A stretch of 64,000 nt of DNA, from assembly GCA_964036155.1 (NCBI GenBank), contig OZ038422.1:30837201-30901200 (forward strand), written 5' to 3'. How positions within the stretch are numbered: position 1 is the first letter of the stretch; each line of letters opens with the position of its first letter. The notes below the pieces were generated by a model. It was not told the DNA's origin, ran no database searches, and was given only the letters and a program-made list of their open reading frames with translations. The DNA is from Diploscapter coronatus. Its lineage: Eukaryota > Nematoda > Chromadorea > Rhabditida > Rhabditidae. Positions 1 through 9,300 of this stretch are shown piece after piece. The position numbers and the translations under genes were made by a program.

Positions 1-449
1 AAATGGTAAGTAGTAGTTTGAAAAATACTCACATATCGACTCCCACGAATCCATTTGGAAAGTTTTTAGGAAACAAATGGAAGAAAAATACGAAGAGAAT
101 CGCTATTCCACGGAGACATTGAATGTTCTCCTTCATTAGGATTACCTACAAAAATTTTATGAAAAAGTTAAGTAAGTGACCTTTCAAGCTAGAAAATCTC
201 ATTTGTAAAAGTTTATTTAGCAGACAGATAAATGGTCCAAGAAAAAGTCAATGCCTCATTTGAATCTCAATTGTAAGGCCGAAAAAAGAATCAGAGCAAG
301 CAAGAAAGGAATTCAGATGTTACAATAACAAAGGGAAAATTAATCCGCGAAAGAGAGGTCAAGTATTGAGATTAAGAAATATCTCGGAACAATTGATATA
401 AACTTGTGAAGGAAGTTTACTCATCAAGAAATGTTTTGATAGTCATAAC
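1..449 (+). repeat. Duplicated segment, direct copy of 24646-25085
   Basis: About 440 bases carrying the first exon of an OAC gene and its upstream DNA match 24646-25085 in the same orientation with small indels. The match stops at base 449, exactly where a hAT-like inverted-repeat element begins at 450. The left limit of the copy is outside the window. Confidence 0.85.
33..136 (-). CDS. OAC-type acyltransferase, 5' exon only (gene continues left of window)
   Basis: This is the first exon of a second copy of the O-acyltransferase gene found complete at 21395-24781. It starts at ATG (136-134) and ends at a GTGAGT donor (32-31). It encodes 34 residues plus two bases of the next codon, including the LRGIAILFVFFFHLFP first helix and the GVD motif that opens the acyltransferase-3 domain. 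The exon is base-for-base identical to the exon at 24678-24781, while the flanking non-coding DNA differs by roughly a tenth. The rest of the gene would lie before base 1, so it cannot be judged intact or broken. The role would be transfer of an acyl group, probably to a glycan or lipid, by a multi-pass membrane enzyme (inferred from the family). Confidence 0.8.
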
Positions 450-662
450 CAGGGATGTTCGCGGTGCGAAAAAATCGCACCGCACTGCACTGCAGTTATT
501 CAAAAATTTGGCGCACCGCACCAGACATTAAAGTTGACCCCCATTTTTGCGACACTGACACTGCAGTGTCAGTGTCAAACACTTTAATGTCTGCACCGCA
601 CTGTAAGATAAAAAAATTTTCACGCACTGCAACGTAAAATACTCGCACTGCGAACATCCCTG
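450..662. mobile_element. Short hAT-like inverted-repeat element (MITE)
   Basis: The ends are perfect inverted copies: CAGGGATGTTCGC at 450 and GCGAACATCCCTG ending at 662. The interior is built from short repeats of the type GCACCGCACTGC, plus an inner palindrome around 547-580. It has no coding capacity. CAGGG termini are common in hAT-family non-autonomous elements. The 8 bases on each side do not match, so no target-site duplication can be shown. It sits at the breakpoint of the 1-449 duplication. Confidence 0.65.
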
Positions 663-1452
663 TGAGCTACGCCTCTTCTTCCCCTCACTCTTTCTCTCTC
701 CCTTTTCTTTGCTATCTCTTCCGTCTCTTCAGAGCCACGCTGTTTTCCTCTTTCCAATTCATTCTACGCTTGAAAGTGAGGGAGTCCCCAAGCTCCGCCC
801 CCTTCGCATATTTTGACAATTTTAGGAAAAGCGTGGTAGTCGAGCTTATCTCGAGTTCTGGATTCTTTTTTATCATTTTTTTGCTAGCCATATGGATTGT
901 CGATAAAAAATGATATTTATAGTTGGAAGTTACCCAAAAAGTTCGTGGAAATGGGCTGAAATCCCAAAAATAAACAAAAAAAAACTTTCGTATTTCTGCT
1001 CCTGTACTGCCCACAGGCGAAATGTCTCGAAAAACCCAAGTTAATTCGACGAGGATTTTGTCAATCTTGATCCCTGAAAAGAAATTAATCAATAATTTTT
1101 GCCTACACGCGCCTTCGCGGCGATTTTCCGATCGACGTCAAATCGTTCAGTCTATCCTGTGTTTACGCCTCTGAAAGTGAATGTTTACGTTCAATTTTTT
1201 TTCATAATTGACCTAATTATCGTAATTTTTCGCTTGTTTTTCCCGTAATTTTCTTGAAAACTATCTGTAATTTTTCAGGGTGATATCTACTAGCAGAAGC
1301 AGGAAACTGAGACAGGCAGCAGCTAGGAGGAACTCGTCTGGGGCAGGGCGAGCATTCGACAACTACCGCCGCCGTCCTGCCTCCATTTCATGAGGAAAGT
1401 CGCTTTTCCATGTTCCAGGTTAATTCGAGGCGACTAATTCGTGTATTTTCAG
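663..1452. other. No supported gene; repeat-like DNA
   Basis: No exon with matching splice sites is evident. Around 780-830 there is a TCCCCAAGCTCCGCCCC block also seen at 10294-10313 and, in a variant, at 5483-5503, so part of this stretch belongs to a dispersed repeat family. The stretch 1275-1392 is unusually GC-rich and reads through an arginine-rich frame after a TTTTTCAG acceptor. That is not enough to call an exon. Confidence 0.5.
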
Positions 1453-1620
1453 CGACAGCATGTTTTCTCTCGATATCATGTCCCCGTCAAAATAACTATT
1501 CTGAAATCGATCGGCAACACTCGCTTCAACTGGAATATCGTCCTGAACACGCTCCTACAAAATCTGTCAATCAAGTACAATGCCAAAATCACTGGGCAAT
1601 CGACTATATCAACATCATGA
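1453..1620 (+). pseudogene. Copied last exon of the secreted-protein gene
   Basis: After a TATTTTCAG acceptor the frame ending at TGA 1618-1620 repeats the last exon of the gene at 31051-32355 (for example RYHVPVKITILKSIGN and the end GQSTISTS). The first eight codons or so differ from the parent and carry a length change, so this copy would need a phase-0 upstream exon rather than the parent's phase-1 exon. No upstream exons of the family are visible, so it is treated as an orphan exon copy. Confidence 0.65.
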
Positions 1621-2334
1621 TGAGTTATAAAGGCGATCATTGACTAATTTATTTTCATGTTATTACTCATTTATCATTATAACTTATAATTTTCATTACG
1701 TGTTAAAATAGTTTGAATTTTTTTACTTTTGGCTTTTAATCTTACGTTTAATTTTCTTTCATATTTTATAGCTATAATAATTTACTATAGGCAGCAATGT
1801 ACTGGCTACTTGTATCTGTGTTACTTTCTATTAACCATTATATTTTAAACTACAATAAATTTTATTAACTTCACATGAAAATTACAATACGAATTTCATA
1901 AGGAATAATTTGATCTAATCTGTTTAGTGACCGAAAAATAGAGATCTTCCCGTTTCGATATTGGAGTGGAGTCCATTCCATTCTGCAAACAAATTGAGAC
2001 ATGGAAATATATCGTGGAATAATTTATACACTATGAGATATGTTTCAGATAGGAGATGGGAAATTTTGATTATTAACCATCAATTTGTAATGCAATTAAG
2101 AAAATTCTCACAAGAACGAACAAATCCATGGTTGGACGATTTTCTTTCCTGACATCGTTGTCGTAGTACACATTCGAGTTGTTCCTCGAAAAATATCCAA
2201 CGAACCATCCATAGGTCGATTTAGAGACAGTAATTAGGGTAGTCGTGCAAAGTCTCGATGACAAACACCATCCGACTCCTTCGGAATATTCGACTGTAAA
2301 ATAGACCTATAATTCCAAAACTAAAGATTATCAT
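1472..2334 (+). repeat. Inverted duplicate of 30338-31198
   Basis: These roughly 860 bases are the reverse complement, at about 95 percent by eye, of 30338-31198. The pair carries the last exon of the secreted-protein gene and the last exon of the GT11 fucosyltransferase gene in the same convergent layout. On the right the match runs up to ATTATCAT at 2327-2334, then stops where a small element begins at 2335. Confidence 0.85.
2073..2306 (-). pseudogene. Copied last exon of the GT11 fucosyltransferase gene
   Basis: A TATAG acceptor is followed by VYFTVEYSEGVGW and the GT11 motif SKSTYGW, closely matching the last exon of the gene at 28093-30560. A few extra bases just before the parent's stop codon change the end: the parent stops after MDLFP, while this copy reads on for 14 further codons to a stop at 2075-2073. 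No other GT11 exons exist on this side, so it is a gene fragment. It lies within the inverted duplication. Confidence 0.8.
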
Positions 2335-2439
2335 CAGGACTGTTGCGGAATCGAATTTTAAAAACTCTGAATCGAAAGTGAAATTTGAATTCTTCGCGGA
2401 GTCGGAATTTGCGGAATTGGAACTTCTGCAACAGCCCTG
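2335..2439. mobile_element. Tiny inverted-repeat element with CAGG ends
   Basis: The left end CAGGACTGTTGCGGAAT and the right end, read inward as CAGGGCTGTTGCAGAAG, are imperfect inverted repeats around 70 bases of GAATT/GGAATTTG-like low-complexity DNA. No clear target-site duplication is seen. It lies exactly at the junction between the GT11/secreted-gene duplication and the OAC fragment. Confidence 0.5.
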
Positions 2440-2466
2440 CTCTTAAACCATTAGAGAAAATTTTAG

Positions 2467-2759
2467 TATATGCATGCCATAATTCGCAACGAACTTCGAA
2501 GACATTCTTCTATCAATTGTACTAAATGCGAAGTCTTTCCTTCAATTTTTCCGAACTAAAATATCAATTTTAGCTATTTGACCTGAAACCCTTGCTCCTT
2601 TCTGAAGATAAACGTTTCTACATGGGATATGATCCAGAAAAATTGGTCTCCTATTTTGACGATACCAGACACGTTACGAAATCAATCTTTGATCTCGTTC
2701 TGCCAGTCTTTAGAAATCTGACTCACAAAATAAGTAATCTCGTTGATAATTTCGAATGA
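2467..2759 (+). pseudogene. C-terminal two-exon fragment of an OAC-SGNH acyltransferase gene
   Basis: Exon A (2467-2532, 66 bp) encodes RRHSSINCTKCE and exon B (2574-2759, 186 bp, stop TGA) encodes LLSEDKRFYMGYDPEKL and YFDDTRHVTKS. Lengths, phases and sequence match exons 14 and 15 (66 and 186 bp) of the complete gene at 21395-24781, including the D-x-x-H pair expected of the SGNH domain end. Splice sites are intact (TTTTAG acceptors, GAA|GTC donor). No exon 13 equivalent is found upstream; that space is taken by a small element and the GT11 fragment. It is about 70 percent identical to the complete copy, so it comes from an older paralogue. Probably a relic. Confidence 0.75.
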
Positions 2760-3069
2760 TTTTATCTTTATCGATCATCTCAAACGAATTCTCATAGAAA
2801 TTGAATGAATTTTTCACTGTCATATTTCATAACTTTCATAATATTTAATAAATTTACAATGATTGCACATTTGTAATAGTTAATTGTAAGAAGTGTAGGG
2901 AATCTGAAAAATGTCAAAATGAATAGTTTGACCCATTCTATGAACTTGAGAAATAGCTAATCATATTTTCGAAAACTTGAAATCATTAAGAAGTAATAAA
3001 AACCCGATACATAACAGAAGAATGAATATTTTCAAGCTTGCTGCGTAATTGGTTCAATAAAATCTTCTA
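2760..3069. other. No gene seen
   Basis: AT-rich spacer between the OAC fragment and the inverted-repeat element. The ancestral stop codon of the DUF1647 gene probably lies just left of the element's TA (see 3423-5231). Confidence 0.5.
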
Positions 3070-3562
3070 TAGTCCATTGTAAAAAACTTGACAGTCGCAG
3101 TGCCCTTCGCACAAGGGGGCGGTTCGAACAGCACGCTTCCCACTCGCGTCGCGGCATGCATTGCGAATTCATTATTCAAGCTGGATTTTCATTTTCAATT
3201 ATTTTTTCGACGTTTTCGTCCGTAATTTTTATGATTATTCGATAATTAGGACATAATTACAGAATTTTGCTAAGAAATTATGCTCAAGAAATCATTTTAT
3301 CGAGAAAAACGATAAAAAGTCACGGAAAAACGCGAAATAAACAGAAAACTAAAACCTGTATCTGTAATTACGTTCTCATTATCTGCTAATTGCCGATAAT
3401 TGTCATAATTTTAAGAAGAAATTCAAAAAATAATTGAAAACGAAAATCCAGCTTGAATAATGAATTCGCAATGCATGCCGCGACGCGAGTGGGAAGCGTG
3501 CTGTTCGCACCGCCCCCTTGTGCGAAGGGCACTGCGGCTGTCAAGTTTTTTACAATGGACTA
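3070..3562. mobile_element. 493-bp MITE with ~140-bp terminal inverted repeats, TA target site
   Basis: The left arm (3070 to about 3211) and right arm (about 3420 to 3562) are near-perfect inverted repeats starting TAGTCCATTGTAAAAAACTT, with a unique AT-rich centre. TA flanks each end (3068-3069 and 3563-3564), the duplication expected of Tc1/mariner-type or related elements. It encodes no transposase. It has inserted inside the last coding exon of the minus-strand DUF1647 gene, and its right arm now supplies the end of that reading frame. Confidence 0.85.
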
Positions 3563-5231
3563 TACTACAATTTTTCAATATTTCAGAATCGATTTTTGCA
3601 CTAGCTAATCTTCGTATATCAAATGGTGAAGAATAATTAGCAAAATATCGAGATACGTTAAAATTGAATTGATTTGCCAACAAAATATTTATAGCCGATT
3701 GATCATATCTGAATAGTTAATAATAAATATGTTTTTTTTAAATCTAAATTTGAGATCAGTTTAACCGACCTATGGCATACAGGATCTGCAGAATACCGAT
3801 CTCTGCCAAAATTACAAGGTATTTGTGAATTTTCCGGAGCCATACACTCTTTTTCGAATGCGCAAAGTACCCACATAAAATTAATTCTTCATAAATTTTC
3901 ATAAATGAATAATTCATATACCATTTTATAAGTTCCTTTGATTCTCGAGTACCAGAAATTAACAGAAATCCTCCTCCTAATTGCGCCACATTTTTGATTC
4001 TCTCAAGATCTGTAGTGAGATAAGAATACATCCCTTAAAATAAATTATTATAGAAAATTGTTAATGAATTAAGGATATGAATATAGGTACCAGGATGAGT
4101 TGAGGTATAAATACCATGACCTGATTCTATGAACATCAAAAATGATGACTGAAATTTGACTTGAATAATGCTGGAATTTATCGCAAAATTTTAATGGAGT
4201 TTTTGAAAAAAAAACTTTCAAGTTATGAAGAATTAATGAATGATAATAAACTGAAATTAGTCAGTCTATAAAAAAATACCTTTGCACAGTCATCATTACC
4301 CGTAAAGTTCTTTCTAAAATAAGAATAAACTAATGGTTAGGCATTAATTTTAAAATACCTTTGGTTTCTTTCCCTACATTGTATCATTTCGTAATATTTA
4401 TCCATTTCTGCCTTTAACCATCGAACTGAACTATCCATATACCAAATCGTATTAAATTCCAATAAAGTCATCTGTAATTTTTGAAACATAAATTATTTTG
4501 GGATTGATATTCATTTTTCTTTTAAATTTCACTAATTCGCGATTACTTTTATATAATTTTATACTTACTGCAATTATCAAAGGTTTCCATCGATATTCTT
4601 TTAAATTCCTTACATAAGGAGGAAATAATTCGAAAGGAAATGTTCGTAATTCGAAGTTGCAATATGTCTTCAATTCATTTCGAGTTTCTTCAGTCAATCC
4701 CAAATCGTAGAAAATCACTTTCTTTTCTGGCCATAGTTTTCTTACAAAATAGAGCTAAATTTGTCATGAAATGAAGATTGTCAACTGAACCAAAAAATAA
4801 CCATTTCTTTAGCTTCTTCAACGTGATCTTCAGATGCCGCAGTCAAAATCGGTATATTTGATAAATCTTCACTGTCTAAATCGACGATCGTTTTTGGACC
4901 CAATAAATCTAATACATAACCATTAAACAACATGTTGAATTCCGAATTTTAAACCTGCATAATCCAAAAATTCAAGATACTTGCAGTTGAACCGTTTTCC
5001 GAGTAAATGTGGAGAATATGAAGGAGCGTAGCACATCTTGTACAGTTTAGATTCGTATTCACAATAACATTCAGATTCTTTAGATGTTTCAATGACGAAA
5101 TTCTGATAGTATGTAGACACGTCATAAACAAAATACCAAATAAAGGAATTATAATAAAAGAATATGAATAATAAGAAAGCGCTTGAAATAAAGACATAAA
5201 ATGATAAAATCATCAATGTTTGGCGAATCAT
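3423..5231 (-). CDS. DUF1647-family protein, type II membrane, C-terminus rewritten by a MITE
   Basis: Nine exons: 4955-5231, 4802-4908, 4569-4754, 4359-4471, 4280-4313, 4091-4148, 3922-4033, 3770-3871 and 3423-3708, about 424 residues. The N-terminus has one membrane helix (residues 6-28), giving a type II layout. Family landmarks in order are PILTAASEDH, KKVIFYDLGL, EYRWKPLIIA, IWYMDSSVRW, FIESGHGIYTSTHPG, WVLCAFEKECMAP and CHRYDQSAINILLAN. DUF1647 is a nematode family of unproven activity; the fold and motifs suggest a Golgi glycosyltransferase (inference). All junctions are in phase. The intron 3872-3921, however, has a normal GT start but ends in TG instead of AG, so it is either non-canonical or broken. 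The last ~45 residues after KNCS come from the inserted element; without it the frame would end CSRRFY. The gene may be a recent pseudogene. Confidence 0.75.
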
Positions 5232-6335
5232 TAGTGTAGCTTCATAGTATACTTGCTAAACTTAATTTTGATAGTTGAAATATAGTTGTATGTGATGTTT
5301 TTAATGATGATAATCCTAAAACAAAGTAGCATGTAATCGATAATGGAAGTATCGGTTGAAAATGGTTTATAATAAAGATATTAAAATTTGTTGTATATGC
5401 CCTTATTTTCCAGAAAAGTTGATCTTGATTGTTTAATAGAGATCGGTGTTTCGTTTCGGCTTCTCAAAAAATGCGTCGTTCCTAGGGAGCGCAAGCTCCG
5501 CCCACTTCGTGAAGTCAAAGTCAAGGAAAACAATTTCACTAATTTTTCAAAAATTTCTAGAAAATTTGCGAAGTGATTTTTTTCTGATTTATTTCTCACT
5601 ATTAGATATAGGCCTAAGGAACATTTTTGCTTCCGAAACACGAATTGGACCGGTCAAAACGTACAACAAAGTTTTCAAATCGCTCGTTTGAGTCTTGCAG
5701 ATCTCGCTCATCATTTCTCGAGCTGAATATGAAAGAAAGTCCTTTCTGGTTATTTTGAGCAAAAAAATCAATAAAATTGGGTCAAAACGCCCGAAGACGT
5801 GTCCAAAAATACTTTTTGCTGAAATAACGCAATACAAAGCTATTTGACACTTGTTTCATGGCTTCTTGCACTCAAATTGCAGAATGGGCGTGGTCTATCA
5901 TTTTGGGAATGATAAAAACCCATAGAAACTTCAGAATGTTCCGGAAACAAGCAAAACAAAACTAACAAACTTCCTTACAAAGCTGTTCTCTCTTTGAAAT
6001 AGCCTTTGTTCTGTTGCGTGTTAAAGCCAGGGTACGCTTTTTTCCTTACGAAAATCGCCAAGCAAAAAGAGATTTTCGAATATCATCTTCAGAAATTCAT
6101 ATCTTTGGGTAGACTCATCCGTCTTTCATGCGGTTTCTTGCTATAATCCTGTCTAGTCCTACAGATTCATAGAAAAATACTTCCATGACTTTGTCTTCAC
6201 ATCGGGAATATCACTTGCGCTCCCTACTCATATTCTTCTATTAATATAGGTCGCGTAAAGGAATCCGTTAATATAAAGATGCTGAAATGTAAAAGTAAGA
6301 TATAATTTAAAAATTACATTGCATTATCTATATAT
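5232..6335. other. Intergenic; holds a dispersed repeat
   Basis: No exon with good splice sites was found. The interval contains a copy of a dispersed repeat (listed separately) and otherwise AT-rich DNA. It separates the start of the DUF1647 gene from the 3' end of the DUF229 gene. Confidence 0.5.
5472..5765 (+). repeat. Dispersed repeat, copy A
   Basis: This copy begins near CTAGGGAGCGCAAGCTCCGCCC and runs through CAAAACGTACAACAAAGTTTTC to TTCTGGTTATTTTG. The reverse complement is found at 33175-33462 at roughly 80 percent identity. Short blocks of the same family recur near 780 and 10294. Small open frames here are not genes. Confidence 0.65.
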
Positions 6336-9300
6336 CTAAGGCAAAAATCTAAAAACTTTGTTCTTGCAAAAACAGATATGTTCATAATCACGATGACTAC
6401 AATGACCAGCATCTCCGTATAAGTCGATTCGCTCGATTTCCGACGACATCCGCGGGACTCCTTTATCAATGCGAATTGACATCCAAAATTCACTTATATT
6501 GAAAAAATCGATGTTCGATATTTGTATTTAGAAACTTCGAATGTGGTAAAACATCGAAGTTAATATCGAATTTCTTCCAACCTGATAATGTCCACTAATG
6601 GGATATTTCGATTTGACTTCCAGCTCGTAGGAGTGCAATTGCTCTTCGGGTTCAAATGCTCGCAGAAGATGAACCTATAAATCGAATAAAGTCATTATTT
6701 TAGGAAAAAACAAGGAGATTCAAACCTTTTCAAATTTAATCTTCAAGCACAGATGACTTAGGTTTGCATTTTCAATTCTGTTGTTCATTTCTTCAACCGC
6801 GTATTTGCCCAGATTTATTGCAAATTTAGAATTCCTATAAGAAAAATGTTATGATGAGAAAATGAAAAAAATGTTGACAACTTAATTAATAAACGATTTG
6901 GACGAGATAATTTCCGAAACCTCATTTGCGATCTCTCTCGATTTCAATCTTTACTTTTCTTTCATTTCTCACATTTTCAATTTTCGACCTATTGGTCGCA
7001 GGGATATATGCGGTGCAGTGCCGTACGCGATTTTTTTTCTCACCGTTAGCAATCCTACTCGACCGGCTTAGTTTGGATTCCACTTTCCCGTGAAAAACCT
7101 TTTTCTGTTGCTATTCATTTCATTCTTATTTTTTACTAGAGAAAATTCTAATTATTTTGTAGAGAGTTAAAAATATTTTCAACTAATATTATTTTTTCAG
7201 TGAAAACGATTTTCTGTAAAAAAAAAAATGGGCATATTTCGACCCTGTTTTTAACATCGAGACGTTCCCAACTCTCATCAAGTGTAGGGTTCTAAACGGG
7301 CCAAAATTTTCGGCCCCGGCTCGGCCCGCAAAATAAAGGCCAGGTCGTTAGAATCTTGATCAAGTGGTTGACCCCTAAGAACTTATACACCAGTAAACGT
7401 CATATTGTTCACTTATTCAGATGCCGTTTAAATTCTAATATATCTTTTTAGATAAACATTTTCACAGTATCTACTGAAAGTATTCAATTCATGCAAATTT
7501 CGAATTCTAAACCTCAATAGCTTCGTCATTTGAGAAAGTAAGACCTTCTCTCTTCGGTATTGTGATTAGTGATCATAGTTGTATTCAACTATGTGTATTG
7601 GGTTTCATTCGGAATTAAAATACCTTTCTGTTGCTCCACCCCCCTTTTGCATATTTTTTCGAATTTTTCATAAAACGTCTCTAAGTCGACTAACGGATCG
7701 ATTTCCTTCTTTTCATATTGGCAGATGCAGTATTGTGATGGAATTGGCAACGTTTGGCAAGTTCTCGGAAAGTTAGGCTGCTGACGAAGCAAAGAATTGC
7801 CATACTTGATGGGTGAACGGACGCCATTGAAACCTTCTACTTCGGAGTACTGAAATTAGCATAGTTAAGACGAAATCTACGAGAAATCGAGTCAACTTGA
7901 TATATAAAAATAAAGGGTAGTTTTTAGAGTTTAAATTATTGGCAGCTTAATATTAGATGTAATAGAATAAATTTCTCATAATTTGATTTCGTATTGCACC
8001 CAACGAGTAATAATGCAAGAATATGTAAGAAAAAATGTTTTCGTGGTTTTCAGTACATGACAGCCAGGGACGAAACGTAATTCCGGTGCGAGAGAGTATA
8101 TCTCTTTCTCTCTCCCATACGCGCTTTTCATTCTCCCTTCACTTTTTTTTCTTTAAATCCCGTTCAGACCGGAACCGGAATTTAGAGAAGGAGAAAGAAT
8201 GAAAGCGTGCGTGGGGGAGAAGGGAAATACTCTCTCACGCCGGAATTCCGTCTTGTCTCTGATGACAACAAGCCAAATGGTCAGTAATGTCCATGTAACA
8301 CAATAATTTGCACTTGTAAAACTAATCATAACTAAAGCTTGATAGCGAGTTTGAGGGAGCATCTTTTTTTGACAATATTCGTTAGTTTTAGTCGGTGAAA
8401 AATGCAGTCAGTAATGCTTCAATCATTTTCAAATTATTATAGCTGTACTGGTCAACTGAGTTTTTCAACACATTCAAACCTCAGCAATATCGAGCAAAGT
8501 TGCATGAACGTCGAATTGCGTCTGTAGTTTCTTCGCGTTTTGCCTCAAAATGAACGGTAGTTTAGTGGCTCGCAATTCACGAGGCACGGAAATCGACAGC
8601 ATTGGATTCGACGATTCCAAATGGCCGACTGATGTTTGAATAATCTAAAATTTTACAAAGACAAATCGATGTATTTCTTCAATTCGCATAATTTTATTTT
8701 CGTAAAATGGAAAAATAGTCTCGATTCAGCGATAATAAAATTATGGATATTCATTTTCATTGAAAATATAAATTTTTTAAAAAAGTTTACAGATAAATTC
8801 CAATCTGCGTGAGATTTGCATAAAAATTGAGAAAAGTTGCAAGTCAGAAGGACTATTTTGGTATTTACATTTTTAGTCTAGAAAATGAGTTTAAATTGTG
8901 TACAAGCTATAGATTAGATTGATGGATTTATATTTAGTAGATAAATTTTAAGCCGAAGATTTTGCAAAGCAAAACTGCAAATTAGAACGGCGCTTAGCGA
9001 GCTATAAGAAAAGTTCAGACATTGAAGGACGATCAACAGAAATACTGTGATCTTCTATCCCCAATAAATTTCTAATTTAACATTAGCCAAAAAATTCCTT
9101 TTCATTCTGGAATGATAACTATGATATCGCTTTTTCGAACACTCCCTATAGTGTCTTTTCGTCTGGCAAAAGTTCTTCCTAGGTATGATCAAGCTATAGT
9201 ACGTATCTTTGATCAGGAGTAAGACGGAAGTTTCGGCTCCGATAAAATTTTGGAAAAAAAATCAAAATTTTAATGTATTTTTGAGTGGTATTTTAAATAG

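Noticed and set aside
1275..1392. Arginine-rich GC-rich open frame after a TTTTTCAG acceptor
   Set aside because: No donor or partner exon and no family resemblance; the composition suggests repeat-derived DNA.
3423..3562. MITE arm as a genuine ancestral part of the DUF1647 coding sequence
   Set aside because: The same sequence occurs inverted at 3070-3211 with TA flanks, so it is transposon DNA placed into the exon.
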